DNA of 64,000 bases from BOG-1112 sp964635325 (lineage in GTDB: Bacteria; Bdellovibrionota_B; Oligoflexia; Oligoflexales; Bog-1112): the NCBI GenBank assembly GCA_964635325.1, contig CAZWOL010000005.1:1-64000 (forward strand), given 5' to 3'. Positions 36,095-44,935 of the stretch are shown here, piece after piece (the stretch's first letter is position 1; each line of letters begins with the position of its first letter). The position numbers and the translations under genes were made by a program. The notes under the pieces are model-generated. The model did no database searches. It worked only from the letters and a program-made list of their open reading frames with translations, and had not been told where the DNA came from.

Positions 36095-37516
36095 TTAAAG
36101 GTCCATGTAACCTAAGCGATAAAGCTCTAAAGTGCGGTGACGGATCGGATCTTGAATCCATCGTTTGCTATCTCCTGTAGCAATTTTCTTAATCTCAGCT
36201 AAAGACGTTTCAGGAGGAAGTGTCTTACGCAGATAAATCAAATATGAAATTGCGATTGATGTTGCATAGGACGACGCAATATGGCCATCAGAAGGTGGCT
36301 CTGGCTTGCTGATTCGCTCGGGATGCAGGTGTACAAAGCACTCAGGGATCTTAATGTTATGGAGAAACCCATACGAGGGGCCTAAGTTGATAGCTAGGTC
36401 GGTGCATGGTGCGCTAGCATGTATCTCTGAATGAAAGCGAGAGTTTCCCATTCCGGTGTTTGGAATGTCGATCTGTCGACCAAAACCTGCAACACGAATC
36501 GAGTTAGGAAAGGCAGTACAGTCAACGCGATGTTGCTTGCGAATCTCAGGGATATGGTAGTTAGTGTTTTGGAAAATTGCCTGTACTGCAAGAGTGTTTG
36601 GTAGCGTGTAGAGTGGAGTAAAAAACTCAACTAGATCAATTTCGTGGATTTTAGCTGCTAATGCAGCACTCATATTGGGACAATCTTCGGCAAAAGAATT
36701 TTGAATGTCTGAAACATCCGATGAGAAAGAAAAGTTCAAAAAATCGATATCATATTTTTCGATCAGCTCTCGAATAGATTTTGCGCTATTGCGCATAAAA
36801 TTCCGGTAGGTCTCAAGTTGATTTGGATCATTCTCTGCCTCGCAGAGCCGAAGTCCCGCTTTTTCAGCAATTCCGATTGAAAAATCTTCTTTATCGATGA
36901 GGACAAACTCAGCTTCAGGGTTATATTCAGCTAGTTTGGTGAAGATGTAGGTACCGTGTCCATTCTTTCTACCATTGCTGGATTTGTACCAGGACTTGTA
37001 GGGAATTTTCTCAGCAATTATCTGGTCAATTGTCGTAAATAAGGATGCAGGTAGTGCTGTGAATTGTGTCGTCAAAATTTCGTGAATATGAGCAATGGTT
37101 TTGTGAATCAGTATTGGATCTGTTATGGGTTCGAGATCTCCATTTTGTGTAAAATGCTGATATTCTAAAACGCGATGAGGATAACTCACTAATGCAGGAA
37201 TATGAAATCCATCATCCATTATGAGAATGCGTTGTCCTAAGCTTTGTTGTGATCCTGCTTTGGAAACAAATTGCTGTGATATCATCGCAGAGCAAGCTAA
37301 GTCTTTGCGCTCTAGGCAGTCTGATTCATACTCAAGAACATCATTGACAGCTTGCTCTGCTTCTTGAACCAGACTTGCAAATTTTGTAGAAGTTGTAGAA
37401 TCACAAGTCAAAGGTGGTAAGTTTGTGATTAGATTCGGCTTAGAGTCAAAGCACTGTGTATGAAGACTTATGATTGCAAGCATCGAAAGAAAATGTTTAT
37501 GTAAAAGCATCTGCAT
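36095..37516 (-). CDS. divergent subtilisin-like (S8) serine protease lipoprotein
   Basis: A 473-residue protein with a lipoprotein-like signal ending 'IISLHTQC' (Cys22). It shows a subtilase order of motifs: Asp101 in 'RILIMDDGFHIPA', His187 in 'GHGTYIFTKLA', a likely oxyanion Asn317 region, and Ser420 in 'SSYATSIAIS', matching the GTSMA-type Ser motif. The motifs are weak copies of the consensus, so either a divergent protease or an inactive relative is possible. Two insertions enlarge the domain. RBS AAGGATGAT. A 49-nt piece of it (36680-36728) is repeated at 34776-34824. Confidence 0.6.
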   Translation of the reverse strand: MQMLLHKHFLSMLAIISLHTQCFDSKPNLITNLPPLTCDSTTSTKFASLVQEAEQAVNDVLEYESDCLERKDLACSAMISQQFVSKAGSQQSLGQRILIMDDGFHIPALVSYPHRVLEYQHFTQNGDLEPITDPILIHKTIAHIHEILTTQFTALPASLFTTIDQIIAEKIPYKSWYKSSNGRKNGHGTYIFTKLAEYNPEAEFVLIDKEDFSIGIAEKAGLRLCEAENDPNQLETYRNFMRNSAKSIRELIEKYDIDFLNFSFSSDVSDIQNSFAEDCPNMSAALAAKIHEIDLVEFFTPLYTLPNTLAVQAIFQNTNYHIPEIRKQHRVDCTAFPNSIRVAGFGRQIDIPNTGMGNSRFHSEIHASAPCTDLAINLGPSYGFLHNIKIPECFVHLHPERISKPEPPSDGHIASSYATSIAISYLIYLRKTLPPETSLAEIKKIATGDSKRWIQDPIRHRTLELYRLGYMDL

Positions 37517-37623
37517 ATCATCCTTGCGTAGCTAGCGGCGAGCTATAAGCGAATATTCATCCCAGAAAAGCCTGAGGGTTTAGCAGAAATGGAGTTTTAT
37601 GTAAAGCTTGGCGTTCAATTTGT

Positions 37624-37836
37624 ATGCAAGCGTGCCATGATGCCTCTCGCACCTCTAGAGCTCCGACGTGTAAAAGAAAAGCAGCTGAACACTTGGAAAA
37701 TGCTTATCGACGATTGAGTGACGCAATCGATGTAGATCAGCTATGCAAAGAAGCGCAGTGTAATACGAAGTCTTCTCTGGCGCTTTCCACCCATGAAATC
37801 ACAGCTGTGCTCAGAAATCCAAACTCGTATCCATAG
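37624..37836 (+). CDS. doubtful small ORF
   Basis: A 70-codon frame with no clear ribosome site, no signal peptide and no known motif; the middle could be helical ('AAEHLENAYRRLSDAIDVDQ'). A second open frame starts upstream in another phase (near 37591) and overlaps it, so the coding choice is unclear. It may be a leftover of a decayed gene between the subtilase and the immunity-like gene. Confidence 0.2.
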   Translation: MQACHDASRTSRAPTCKRKAAEHLENAYRRLSDAIDVDQLCKEAQCNTKSSLALSTHEITAVLRNPNSYP

Positions 37837-37875
37837 GAATGGGGGATTTTTGAGATTTGGAGATCTTTTTGAGTT

Positions 37876-37989
37876 ATGGGCTGGTTTGTTGACTCAAAAA
37901 GTGATGATATTCATAGAATAACAAGAGGAACAATTCACTGTTCCAAAGATGGAGCACACATAGTTCCAGCCCATTTGGTCACTCAGTAG
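37876..37989 (+). CDS. 37-residue ORF, possible detached toxin tip upstream of an immunity-like gene
   Basis: ATG 37876 opens a 37-codon frame (starts MGWFVDSKSD, ends HIVPAHLVTQ) that stops 9 nt before the start of the immunity-like gene at 37999. The ribosome site is poor (GGAG lies too far upstream). Its His/Asp-rich end looks like the C-terminal piece of a secreted toxin rather than a full protein. Too short for certainty. Confidence 0.25.
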   Translation: MGWFVDSKSDDIHRITRGTIHCSKDGAHIVPAHLVTQ

Positions 37990-37998
37990 GAGAAATAC

Positions 37999-38301
37999 AT
38001 GGACTATAACGAACTAATGCCCGGGATGATGCTATCGGTTCAAAGAGCATTGTTAGAAGAAATCTCAGAGAATATGCGATGCGTATCCATCGAGGGAGTC
38101 TTTGAAAATAACGTTCATATCAATGTTTATATAGAGGGCTCTGCATCAGAAAAATTTAAGGAGGATATGTCCTGCATAGAGACGGAAGTAATATCCGACT
38201 TTCCAGAAATTCCTGTTAAGCTTGATATACATGAAAGCACAGAAGATAAAGCCATTAAAGATATTCTAAGAGGAAGAGCTGTCTTTTGGAGGAAAGAGTA
38301 G
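37999..38301 (+). CDS. small protein resembling polymorphic-toxin immunity proteins
   Basis: A 100-residue cytosolic acidic protein with TAGGAG as ribosome site. The pattern 'MMLSVQRALLEEISENMRCV', a beta-hairpin 'VHINVYIEG', 'CIETEVISDFPEIPVKL' and a short tail ending in Arg-Lys-Glu matches, from memory, a widespread family of small proteins often found after toxin C-termini. I cannot name the family with certainty. No full-length toxin precedes it; only a 37-codon ORF does, so it may be an orphan immunity gene. Confidence 0.55.
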   Translation: MDYNELMPGMMLSVQRALLEEISENMRCVSIEGVFENNVHINVYIEGSASEKFKEDMSCIETEVISDFPEIPVKLDIHESTEDKAIKDILRGRAVFWRKE

Positions 38302-38523
38302 TTGTCGCATTGAGCAGTCAAGAAGAGATCGAATTTTTTGTTGGAAAATGGCAGTGGATTGCTAGTGATTGAATCAAGGAACTTGAGCCGAAAGATTTCT
38401 AGAGAATCTTCTAAATAAAGGAAGCGAAGGTGTTCAAACTGCTGTCACTACTATGCTTCTTGAAAATTTAATTTTCCCATTTTTGGTAGAACATTCGAAG
38501 TTCCTCTGTGTGAAGAAGTCGAA

Positions 38524-39783
38524 TCATTTCTCCGAAAGACCGTGTGTCGGAGCAACCTTTGTTGCAACCCAAGCGGGGTAGAGTCCTGCAAGACTGGACA
38601 TAATCACACCTCCACCTGCGACAGCGAGGTAGACACGCCAGTCGTATTGCACAGGAAGTTTTGCAAGCAGGTAGATGTTAGGTAGGTCGATGATGCGATA
38701 GTGTTCGATAATATAACCTAGTCCTAAGGCTAAAAGAACTCCAAGCAATCCACCAACAACACCCATGAAAGTGCCTTGTTTGACGAAGACCATCAATATT
38801 TGATCATTAGTTGCACCAAGAGATTTGAAGAGAGAGATTTCGCGTTGCTTTTGTGAAACGGTAACAAAAAGAGTTGTAAGAATGTTAAAACTTGCAACAA
38901 ACGCAACGAGTGCAACAATCAAGGCAATGACAAGGCGTTCGGTTTTCATAGCTTCGAAAATGCTGTGATTGAAGGATTGCCATTGTGTGACGGATAGGTT
39001 GTAGCGTTCATCAAGCTTTTTAGCAATCTCAGGACTCTTGTAAGGATCCTTGAGTCCAATCTCAAGACCTGTGATCACTTTACCCATGTTGAAAAGTCTT
39101 TGTGCAGCAGGAATGCTTAGTATCGCAAGCTTAGCATCGTAGTGATCCAGGCCAGAGTCATAGACGCCTACAATCTCAAAACGTTGCACATCACCGAATG
39201 GATCATCCGAACTTTCGGCTCGAGGAGCTATGAGTTCGATGCTGTCTCCGATTTTCGAATTCATAATCTGCAGCAGGCGTACTCCAACAATAATTCCGGG
39301 TGTAGTTGGCAAATCCTGTCCGTGTTCGCGCTGATCTATCTCTGCTTGTAAACGATCCAGAGCTTCGATAGGTCGAACAATGTTTCTTAGATCCTGAACA
39401 TCAGTTCTACGGATGGGGTCTATGCCCCGAACCAATACCGAATGAATCAGACCATCTTTGCGTCCCATCGTTTCGGAATGAATGAACGGTGAGATCCCTG
39501 TGATGTCCGAACCTATAAATTTGCGAACGTTGCTATCCCATTGGTCATAGTCACGCATTCCGGATGGATAGCGATACATAAGGACATGCGCATTGGCTGC
39601 TAAGAAACGATTGCGTAGTTCGGTTTCAAAACCGTTGATCACACTCAGGACAACGATCATTGCAGCAACACCGATTGCAATTCCTGCAATAGAGAGCGTG
39701 GTGATCCATGACAGAAAACGTTGCTCACGATGGCTACTGAGAAAGCGAAAAGCCGTAAACGATGAGAAGTTCATGAAATGCAA
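38524..39783 (-). CDS. lipoprotein-releasing ABC permease (LolC/LolE family)
   Basis: A 419-residue inner-membrane protein with the LolC/E layout: a first helix with 'SIAGIAIGVAAMIVVLSVING', a large periplasmic MacB-like domain (about 50-260), and three C-terminal helices beginning 'ALIVALVAFVASFNILTTL' with 'EISLFKSLGATNDQIL'. With LolD it extracts mature lipoproteins from the inner membrane and passes them to LolA. The many lipoproteins in this window would be its cargo. No LolD gene is adjacent. AAGGA precedes the ATG. Confidence 0.9.
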   Translation of the reverse strand: MHFMNFSSFTAFRFLSSHREQRFLSWITTLSIAGIAIGVAAMIVVLSVINGFETELRNRFLAANAHVLMYRYPSGMRDYDQWDSNVRKFIGSDITGISPFIHSETMGRKDGLIHSVLVRGIDPIRRTDVQDLRNIVRPIEALDRLQAEIDQREHGQDLPTTPGIIVGVRLLQIMNSKIGDSIELIAPRAESSDDPFGDVQRFEIVGVYDSGLDHYDAKLAILSIPAAQRLFNMGKVITGLEIGLKDPYKSPEIAKKLDERYNLSVTQWQSFNHSIFEAMKTERLVIALIVALVAFVASFNILTTLFVTVSQKQREISLFKSLGATNDQILMVFVKQGTFMGVVGGLLGVLLALGLGYIIEHYRIIDLPNIYLLAKLPVQYDWRVYLAVAGGGVIMSSLAGLYPAWVATKVAPTHGLSEK

Positions 39784-39812
39784 ATTCCTTACATTTGTCA
39801 GTGTGCAATGTG

Positions 39813-39929
39813 CTTACAAAGCTACTAAGCAGGCGATCCCTCGGCTCACTTCGTTCCGTTCGGGATGACGGTTCCACTCCGTTTGGAACGACGGTTCCTT
39901 AAGTGATTTGATTCCGTTTGGAATGACGG
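39813..39929 (-). repeat. interspersed intergenic repeat, copy B, with a three-unit extension
   Basis: Read on the minus strand, the last 57 nt (39869 to 39813) run from GTCATCCCGAACGGAACGAA through CGAGGGATCG to the 23-nt block shared exactly with copy A at 18958-19005. Beside it lie three degenerate copies of CCGTTYGGRAYGACGG, ending near 39871, 39894 and 39929. All of it fits between the lolC/E start and the hemB stop. Confidence 0.75.
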
Positions 39930-39932
39930 GCA

Positions 39933-40937
39933 TCAACCACGAAGCCATTGTGCTGCTTCAAGCGCATAATAACTCAGAATAGCATCGCAACCTGCACGTT
40001 TGAAGCTGAGAAGCGTTTCGAGGACGCAGGCTCTCTCATCTAAGAAGCCGCTTATGGCTGCAGCCTTCAGCATCGCATATTCGCCACTCACATGATATGC
40101 AAAGGTCGGCACTCTAAATTCATCTTTGACCCGCCGAATAATATCGAGGTAGGGAAGTCCAGGTTTTACCATGATCATGTCGGCTCCCTCTTGCAGGTCG
40201 AGAGCAACTTCGTGTAAGGCTTCGTCGCTGTTTGCAGGATCCATTTGGTAGGTTTTTTTGTCAGCGCCTTTCAATGCTGAAGCAGAACCAACAGCATCAC
40301 GAAAGGGGCCGTAGAAACTAGAGGCATACTTTGCAGAATACGCTAGAATCTTAGTCTTGATGAATGCATTGTCATCAAGAAACTTGCGGATGACTCCGAT
40401 GCGACCATCCATCATGTCTGAAGGGGCGACGATGTCGACACCAGCTTCAGCATGAGTAAGTGCCTGACGTTTGAGCACGGAGACGGTTTCATCGTTTATC
40501 ACGTAGCTCTTTTCATCGATGAGCCCATCCTGACCATGTGATGTATAAGGATCCAGAGCGATATCGGAGATGAGACCGAGTTCTGGAAAGCGTTTCTTCA
40601 ACTCACGAATAGTGCTTGGGACAAGTCCCTCAGGGTTGTAAGCTTCTGCTGCATCTAAACTTTTGTCTTCTTTGCCAAGCACTGGAAACAAAGCGATTGC
40701 AGGTATGTTGAATTCTAAGCAACGCTCTGCAACAGCAAGGAGTGGGTCGAGGCCGACGCGTTCGACACCAGGCATGGACTGTATGGGTTCGCGTCCTGAG
40801 CGGTTTTTAAGTACAAACACTGGTAGAATAAGATCTGCTGATGAAAGATGATTTTCTGCACAGAGTTTGCGAGAAAACATGTCGTTGCGAATGCGACGCA
40901 TACGTTTGTTGGGAAAACTAGGTCCTTGGATCATCAT
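39933..40937 (-). CDS. hemB: porphobilinogen synthase (delta-aminolevulinic acid dehydratase)
   Basis: About 334 residues from ATG 40937 (GAGGA upstream; an in-frame start at 40982 is less likely). It condenses two 5-aminolevulinate molecules in haem synthesis. The two active-site lysines are in 'YSAKYASSFYGPFRDA' and 'MIMVKPGLPYLDI'. The metal region reads 'DIALDPYTSHGQDG', with Asp in place of the three Cys of zinc enzymes, so it is the magnesium-type variant. It is a single gene divergent from ruvC. Confidence 0.95.
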   Translation of the reverse strand: MMIQGPSFPNKRMRRIRNDMFSRKLCAENHLSSADLILPVFVLKNRSGREPIQSMPGVERVGLDPLLAVAERCLEFNIPAIALFPVLGKEDKSLDAAEAYNPEGLVPSTIRELKKRFPELGLISDIALDPYTSHGQDGLIDEKSYVINDETVSVLKRQALTHAEAGVDIVAPSDMMDGRIGVIRKFLDDNAFIKTKILAYSAKYASSFYGPFRDAVGSASALKGADKKTYQMDPANSDEALHEVALDLQEGADMIMVKPGLPYLDIIRRVKDEFRVPTFAYHVSGEYAMLKAAAISGFLDERACVLETLLSFKRAGCDAILSYYALEAAQWLRG

Positions 40938-41009
40938 AAATAAATATTCCTCTGAGCATAGGTCCAAGCCGTTATAAAGCATGCCTAGTCAGAAAGAAAG
41001 GTCTCACGG

Positions 41010-41582
41010 ATGCTATTTCCTAAAATCATGGGTGTGGATCCCGGTACTCTCAATGCGGGTTTTGCTGTGATCGAAGCACGAATCGCCAAACCCATGAATC
41101 CCCGAGACTTTAGAATTCTTGATGTGGGAGTGCTCAGAGCCAAGAAGTCGCTCTCCTCGTGGGATCGTATTGGTCTTATGCACCAATCTATGTACGAACT
41201 TATGGCGCAGTCTAGGCCGCAGGTCTGTGTTTTAGAAAATGTTTATTTTGGAAAAAACGTACGCTCGGCCCTCGTCCTAGGTCAGGTTCGCGGAGCTTTT
41301 ATTTCAGCCGCCTGTCGTTGCGATGCTGCGATTGCAGAGATTGCTCCGACTACAGTTAAAAAAACCGTTTCGGGTAAGGGTCACGCTGCTAAAGAAGAAG
41401 TCAACCTCGCTTTGCAAGCGCTTTTGGGATTTGATAAGGGGGCATTGCCCTACGATGCCTCTGATGCTCTGGCTATAGCTCTCGCCTTTGCTTTGAGCCT
41501 TGCTTGGCAGTCAAGTTGGCAGAATAACTCCTTTAATTCTCAGGTAGAATTCAATAAAATTTCTTCGACCGTTGAAGTTTAG
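41010..41582 (+). CDS. ruvC: Holliday-junction resolvase RuvC
   Basis: A 190-residue RNase H-fold endonuclease with the four acidic catalytic residues: Asp10 in 'MGVDPGTLNAGFAVI', Glu76 in 'CVLENVYFGKN', and Asp149/Asp152 in 'PYDASDALAIAL'. It cuts four-way junctions in recombination with RuvAB. ruvA and ruvB are not in the window. The C-terminus is about 25 residues longer than in E. coli and looks disordered. It precedes the NtrC-type regulator by 29 nt. Confidence 0.93.
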   Translation: MLFPKIMGVDPGTLNAGFAVIEARIAKPMNPRDFRILDVGVLRAKKSLSSWDRIGLMHQSMYELMAQSRPQVCVLENVYFGKNVRSALVLGQVRGAFISAACRCDAAIAEIAPTTVKKTVSGKGHAAKEEVNLALQALLGFDKGALPYDASDALAIALAFALSLAWQSSWQNNSFNSQVEFNKISSTVEV

Positions 41583-41611
41583 GGAGATCGCATCCAATTG
41601 AGGAGCTGAAT

Positions 41612-43045
41612 ATGTTGCGGACGCTGATCGTAGATGACGATGAAACTTTGCGCCTGACGATGCGCATAGCCCTCGAAATGCATGGTTACAAAGTAGAAGA
41701 AGCAGGGGATGGCGAAGAAGCCATTGCAGCAGTGATCGCTGCTCCGCATAAATTTGATGCTGTGATCCTCGATATCAATATGCCCAAAGTGAATGGTTTG
41801 AAAGCACTGCAAACCATCCGTGAGACCAATCCCCAGATCTGCTGCCTCATTCTTACAGCTCATTCTGACATAAAAGATGCAGTTACTGCGATTAAGCATG
41901 GAGCCTTCGATTATGTCGAAAAACCTGTCGAAGCAGAACGCATACTCTCGCTTCTAGACTCTGCAAAAAAAGCCAACGCCCTAGTTGAAGCTGCGGTTTT
42001 TTCGGCTCCTCAGGTGGAGTTTCCTGAGGGGCGAACCATGATTGGTGCGTCCTCCGAAATCAAACGTGTCTTCAGTGTTATTTACAAACTTTCCAAAGTC
42101 GAAACTTCGGTTCTGATTCGAGGAGAAAGTGGGACGGGTAAAGAACTCGTAGCGCGAGCGATTCACTACAATTCCACACGTAAAAAAGGCCCCTTTGTTG
42201 CTGTCAACTGTGCAGCCATCCCAGATAACTTGATTGAGAGCGAACTCTTTGGACACGAAAAAGGAGCGTTCACAAGCGCAGATCGTAAGAAGATTGGCAA
42301 GTTCCAATTTGCAGAGGGAGGGACCATCTTTCTTGACGAAATCGGAGATGTATCTCCATCCATGCAGGTCAAGTTGCTACGTGTATTGCATGAAAAAGTA
42401 TTTAGCTCGGTGGGTTCTCATCAGGAAATAAAGGCAGATGTTCGTATCGTTGCAGCAACCAATAGAGCTTTGGAACAGATGATCAAAGACGGTAGCTTCC
42501 GCTCAGACCTCTTTTATCGTCTCAACATACTCCCAATCATGCTGCCACCATTGCGGGATCGGCGCGAAGACATACCGACTCTTGCAGACTATATGATTCG
42601 CAAGTTTAACCGCATTCATGGACGCAGCATTCGCAAAATTGAAAAAGAAGCTTTGGATGCATTGCGACTCTACAATTGGCCCGGAAACATTCGCGAGTTG
42701 GAAAATGTGATCGAACACGCATTTATTTTGGAGAATTCGGATATTATCTCGCTCCCATCCCTGCCTGAAAAGATCAGTATGGTTTTGAATGATAGCAGAC
42801 CCGCTCAAACAGATGATGGACCCGGCCTCCGTACGCAAGATGAGCTTAGTGGTTCTGCAGACTTCTCAGAATTAAATTATCCTGCACTCAAAGAACGCTT
42901 TGAAAGAGAATTCATCATTCGGGCTCTGAAAGCCTTCGACGGTCGCATCAATCAAACTGCAGCTCTCACCAAAATGACCAAGGTGACTTTGCTTCGCAAA
43001 CTTGAAAAGTATGGGATTAATCCTCGCGAGTACCACAAAAATTGA
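41612..43045 (+). CDS. sigma-54-dependent NtrC-family response regulator
   Basis: A 477-residue regulator. The receiver domain (1-120) has phospho-acceptor Asp54 in 'AVILDINMPKVNG'. The AAA+ domain has Walker A 'GESGTGKELVARAIH', the sigma-54 contact 'ELFGHEKGAFTSA', Walker B 'TIFLDEIGD' and the arginine region 'FRSDLFYRLNILPI'. The C-terminus is a Fis-type helix-turn-helix (about 435-470, 'RINQTAALTKMTKVTLLRKL'). It activates sigma-54 promoters when phosphorylated. No histidine kinase lies beside it, so its signal is unknown. RBS GAGGAG. Confidence 0.93.
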   Translation: MLRTLIVDDDETLRLTMRIALEMHGYKVEEAGDGEEAIAAVIAAPHKFDAVILDINMPKVNGLKALQTIRETNPQICCLILTAHSDIKDAVTAIKHGAFDYVEKPVEAERILSLLDSAKKANALVEAAVFSAPQVEFPEGRTMIGASSEIKRVFSVIYKLSKVETSVLIRGESGTGKELVARAIHYNSTRKKGPFVAVNCAAIPDNLIESELFGHEKGAFTSADRKKIGKFQFAEGGTIFLDEIGDVSPSMQVKLLRVLHEKVFSSVGSHQEIKADVRIVAATNRALEQMIKDGSFRSDLFYRLNILPIMLPPLRDRREDIPTLADYMIRKFNRIHGRSIRKIEKEALDALRLYNWPGNIRELENVIEHAFILENSDIISLPSLPEKISMVLNDSRPAQTDDGPGLRTQDELSGSADFSELNYPALKERFEREFIIRALKAFDGRINQTAALTKMTKVTLLRKLEKYGINPREYHKN

Positions 43046-43118
43046 CTGTTGGGTCTCCGGCTGTTTGGCTGTGATAAAATAGAAGCGTGCCCAAAAATAA
43101 ACAGCGGAGCCGAAAATC

Positions 43119-44147
43119 ATGGAGCAGGAAGACAAAGAAAAACTGCGTCGTGCGTACAGCAAAGCCTGTGAAATGAACCTTTCCCCGCAAGTGCGCAAGT
43201 ACCTCAAAAAAGAGGTTCGTAGGGTGCATCGATCTGCTGCAGAATCGGCTAATAATGTTGATGTTTCGAAGACAGCACAAGATCTAGATCCTAAAGAATC
43301 TCTCGCAAATTCTTCGTCACAGATGAGTGCTGAGAGCGCCCAACTGGACCAAGATATAAAAAGCGCAAAAGATTCAAAAAACACGCTGCTCGTCGAGAAA
43401 TTAGAAGCCATTCGGAGAGTGCGTCAGAGTTTGCAAAATGCATCCGAACAACTGCCCTACCCAGTGCAGGCGATCGGAGATTTTCCGTCTCCTGACGAGT
43501 CGATGCTTCGCAAATGTATGATGGACTTTAGCTTAGCCGAAAGAAAACTGGTATCTGCATATTTAAGACTGGTTCCCTGGGTCTTTTATTTTACACATAG
43601 GGAGCAGGGCCAGTTAGAGACCCTGAAAACACGATACATTCTTCTTGATCCAATACTGCGTAAGTTTCGTCGACTGGCACCTAACTTTCCTACGGAACTA
43701 CCACCTAAAGTTTTTATGGATCCCAACTTCTTCAGTCTCGACCTCGGCAATGAAATTCCCAAATTTTATCCTGGAATGCCTGTGAATGCTTGGTGCAAGG
43801 TTCTGGCAGCTATAAGCCAGATTCTTGCACTCAATCATGTCGAATCCGTTCTCGAATGCATTCACACGTGGGGGACGAGTCTTAGTGGGGACTCCAGTGC
43901 AGTTGTGAATTTTCGCAAGTGGATTGCGCGCAATGGTAAAGAAGCCAAAATGAATTGGTTTCAACTTCATTCTGCAGTGCAAGCTTTTGAGGGTCAAAAC
44001 GTACAAGACCTACTCGTACGTTTTGCTATTCGCCTGACAGCTTCTCTTTGTCGTAATGACCATCTTGCTCTTTGGAGTCTAGCAAATGCTCCCGAACCTG
44101 TGCTTGCAGATTTTGAACGTTGGCTTATTGCTTCGTGCTCGATTTAG
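43119..44147 (+). CDS. uncharacterised soluble protein downstream of the NtrC-type regulator
   Basis: A 342-residue protein without export signal. The first 110 residues are charged, helical and probably coiled coil or disordered ('RVHRSAAESANNVDVSKTAQ'). The rest is predicted mostly helical with conserved-looking aromatic patches ('AYLRLVPWVFYFTHREQG'). I recognise no family. It follows the regulator by 73 nt on the same strand and may share its transcript. No catalytic motif is visible. Confidence 0.6.
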   Translation: MEQEDKEKLRRAYSKACEMNLSPQVRKYLKKEVRRVHRSAAESANNVDVSKTAQDLDPKESLANSSSQMSAESAQLDQDIKSAKDSKNTLLVEKLEAIRRVRQSLQNASEQLPYPVQAIGDFPSPDESMLRKCMMDFSLAERKLVSAYLRLVPWVFYFTHREQGQLETLKTRYILLDPILRKFRRLAPNFPTELPPKVFMDPNFFSLDLGNEIPKFYPGMPVNAWCKVLAAISQILALNHVESVLECIHTWGTSLSGDSSAVVNFRKWIARNGKEAKMNWFQLHSAVQAFEGQNVQDLLVRFAIRLTASLCRNDHLALWSLANAPEPVLADFERWLIASCSI

Positions 44148-44217
44148 CAGTGCAGGCCTCGATCTGCATACGTTCCAAAGCCATTTTGCCCTGTAGGTTT
44201 TCAATGACGGATCCTCT

Positions 44218-44499
44218 CTAGTCAAGGTAGGTACGTTCGTATTTACGACGAATTGTCTGCCAAGGTTTGTAGACCCAGTGTGTTGTAATTGGATGCAAGA
44301 TAAGTGGAATTGCAACCAGCCCTATGGATGGCAGAAGCTGCACCCAGTTGCGTCCTCCAACATGTGAACGCACAATGATGAAAAAAAATAGAGCGAAACA
44401 AATTGTTGTCGTCATAAAGAGTGTGAAACTTAACCTTCGAGATCTTAGTTGTACACTCTCAAAATCAGCATCTGCTTGAGGCTTATTTGGTGCTGCCAA
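44218..44499 (-). CDS. small membrane protein with two helices
   Basis: A 93-residue protein with two hydrophobic segments (about 25-45 and 53-70) and charged ends, basic at the C-terminus ('IRRKYERTYLD'). The start is TTG 44499 with AGGAG 7 nt upstream. It lies 9 nt after another small membrane protein gene, so the two form an operon. Function unknown. Confidence 0.6.
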   Translation of the reverse strand: MAAPNKPQADADFESVQLRSRRLSFTLFMTTTICFALFFFIIVRSHVGGRNWVQLLPSIGLVAIPLILHPITTHWVYKPWQTIRRKYERTYLD

Positions 44500-44508
44500 G
44501 GGTGGCTC

Positions 44509-44850
44509 CTATTTCTTTTTTTTGTTTTGATTTTTAGGAAAATACCGAATTTGAGCCAATGCCAAACTCCATCGTCCAAATGAAATGGACCAAAAGACTG
44601 TGAACCAAAATGCAGTCTTTTGTATGGAGAGATGCGGCAGATATTTTTGTGGAATGGCCAGGACCAATATAAATCCTGCAAAAACTATAAAGCCGGAGTA
44701 CATCCAACCTTGGATCCAACTTTGTGGGTCTGCTTTTTTGAGACTCATCATGACTATAAAAAGCCAGAGCAAAAATCCGATCGGAATTGCAAGTTCGTTG
44801 TAACCTAGACTCAAAAATGACGAGTTGATATCTTCCAGCAACATTCTCAT
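44509..44850 (-). CDS. small membrane protein with three or four helices
   Basis: About 113 residues from ATG 44850 (GGAGGG upstream). Hydrophobic segments lie at about 20-37, 47-66 and 80-98, and the C-terminus ends in a Lys-rich tail (NQNKKKK). No family recognised. It is the first of two coupled small membrane genes downstream of aat; partners in a small membrane complex are plausible but unproven. Confidence 0.6.
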   Translation of the reverse strand: MRMLLEDINSSFLSLGYNELAIPIGFLLWLFIVMMSLKKADPQSWIQGWMYSGFIVFAGFILVLAIPQKYLPHLSIQKTAFWFTVFWSISFGRWSLALAQIRYFPKNQNKKKK

Positions 44851-44935
44851 GCCAATCCCTCCATATATAGAGCTATTGGTACATCGGATTTTCAAAGGAA
44901 GAGTTGAGAGGCAGATTTAGAACCTATCTAGATCT

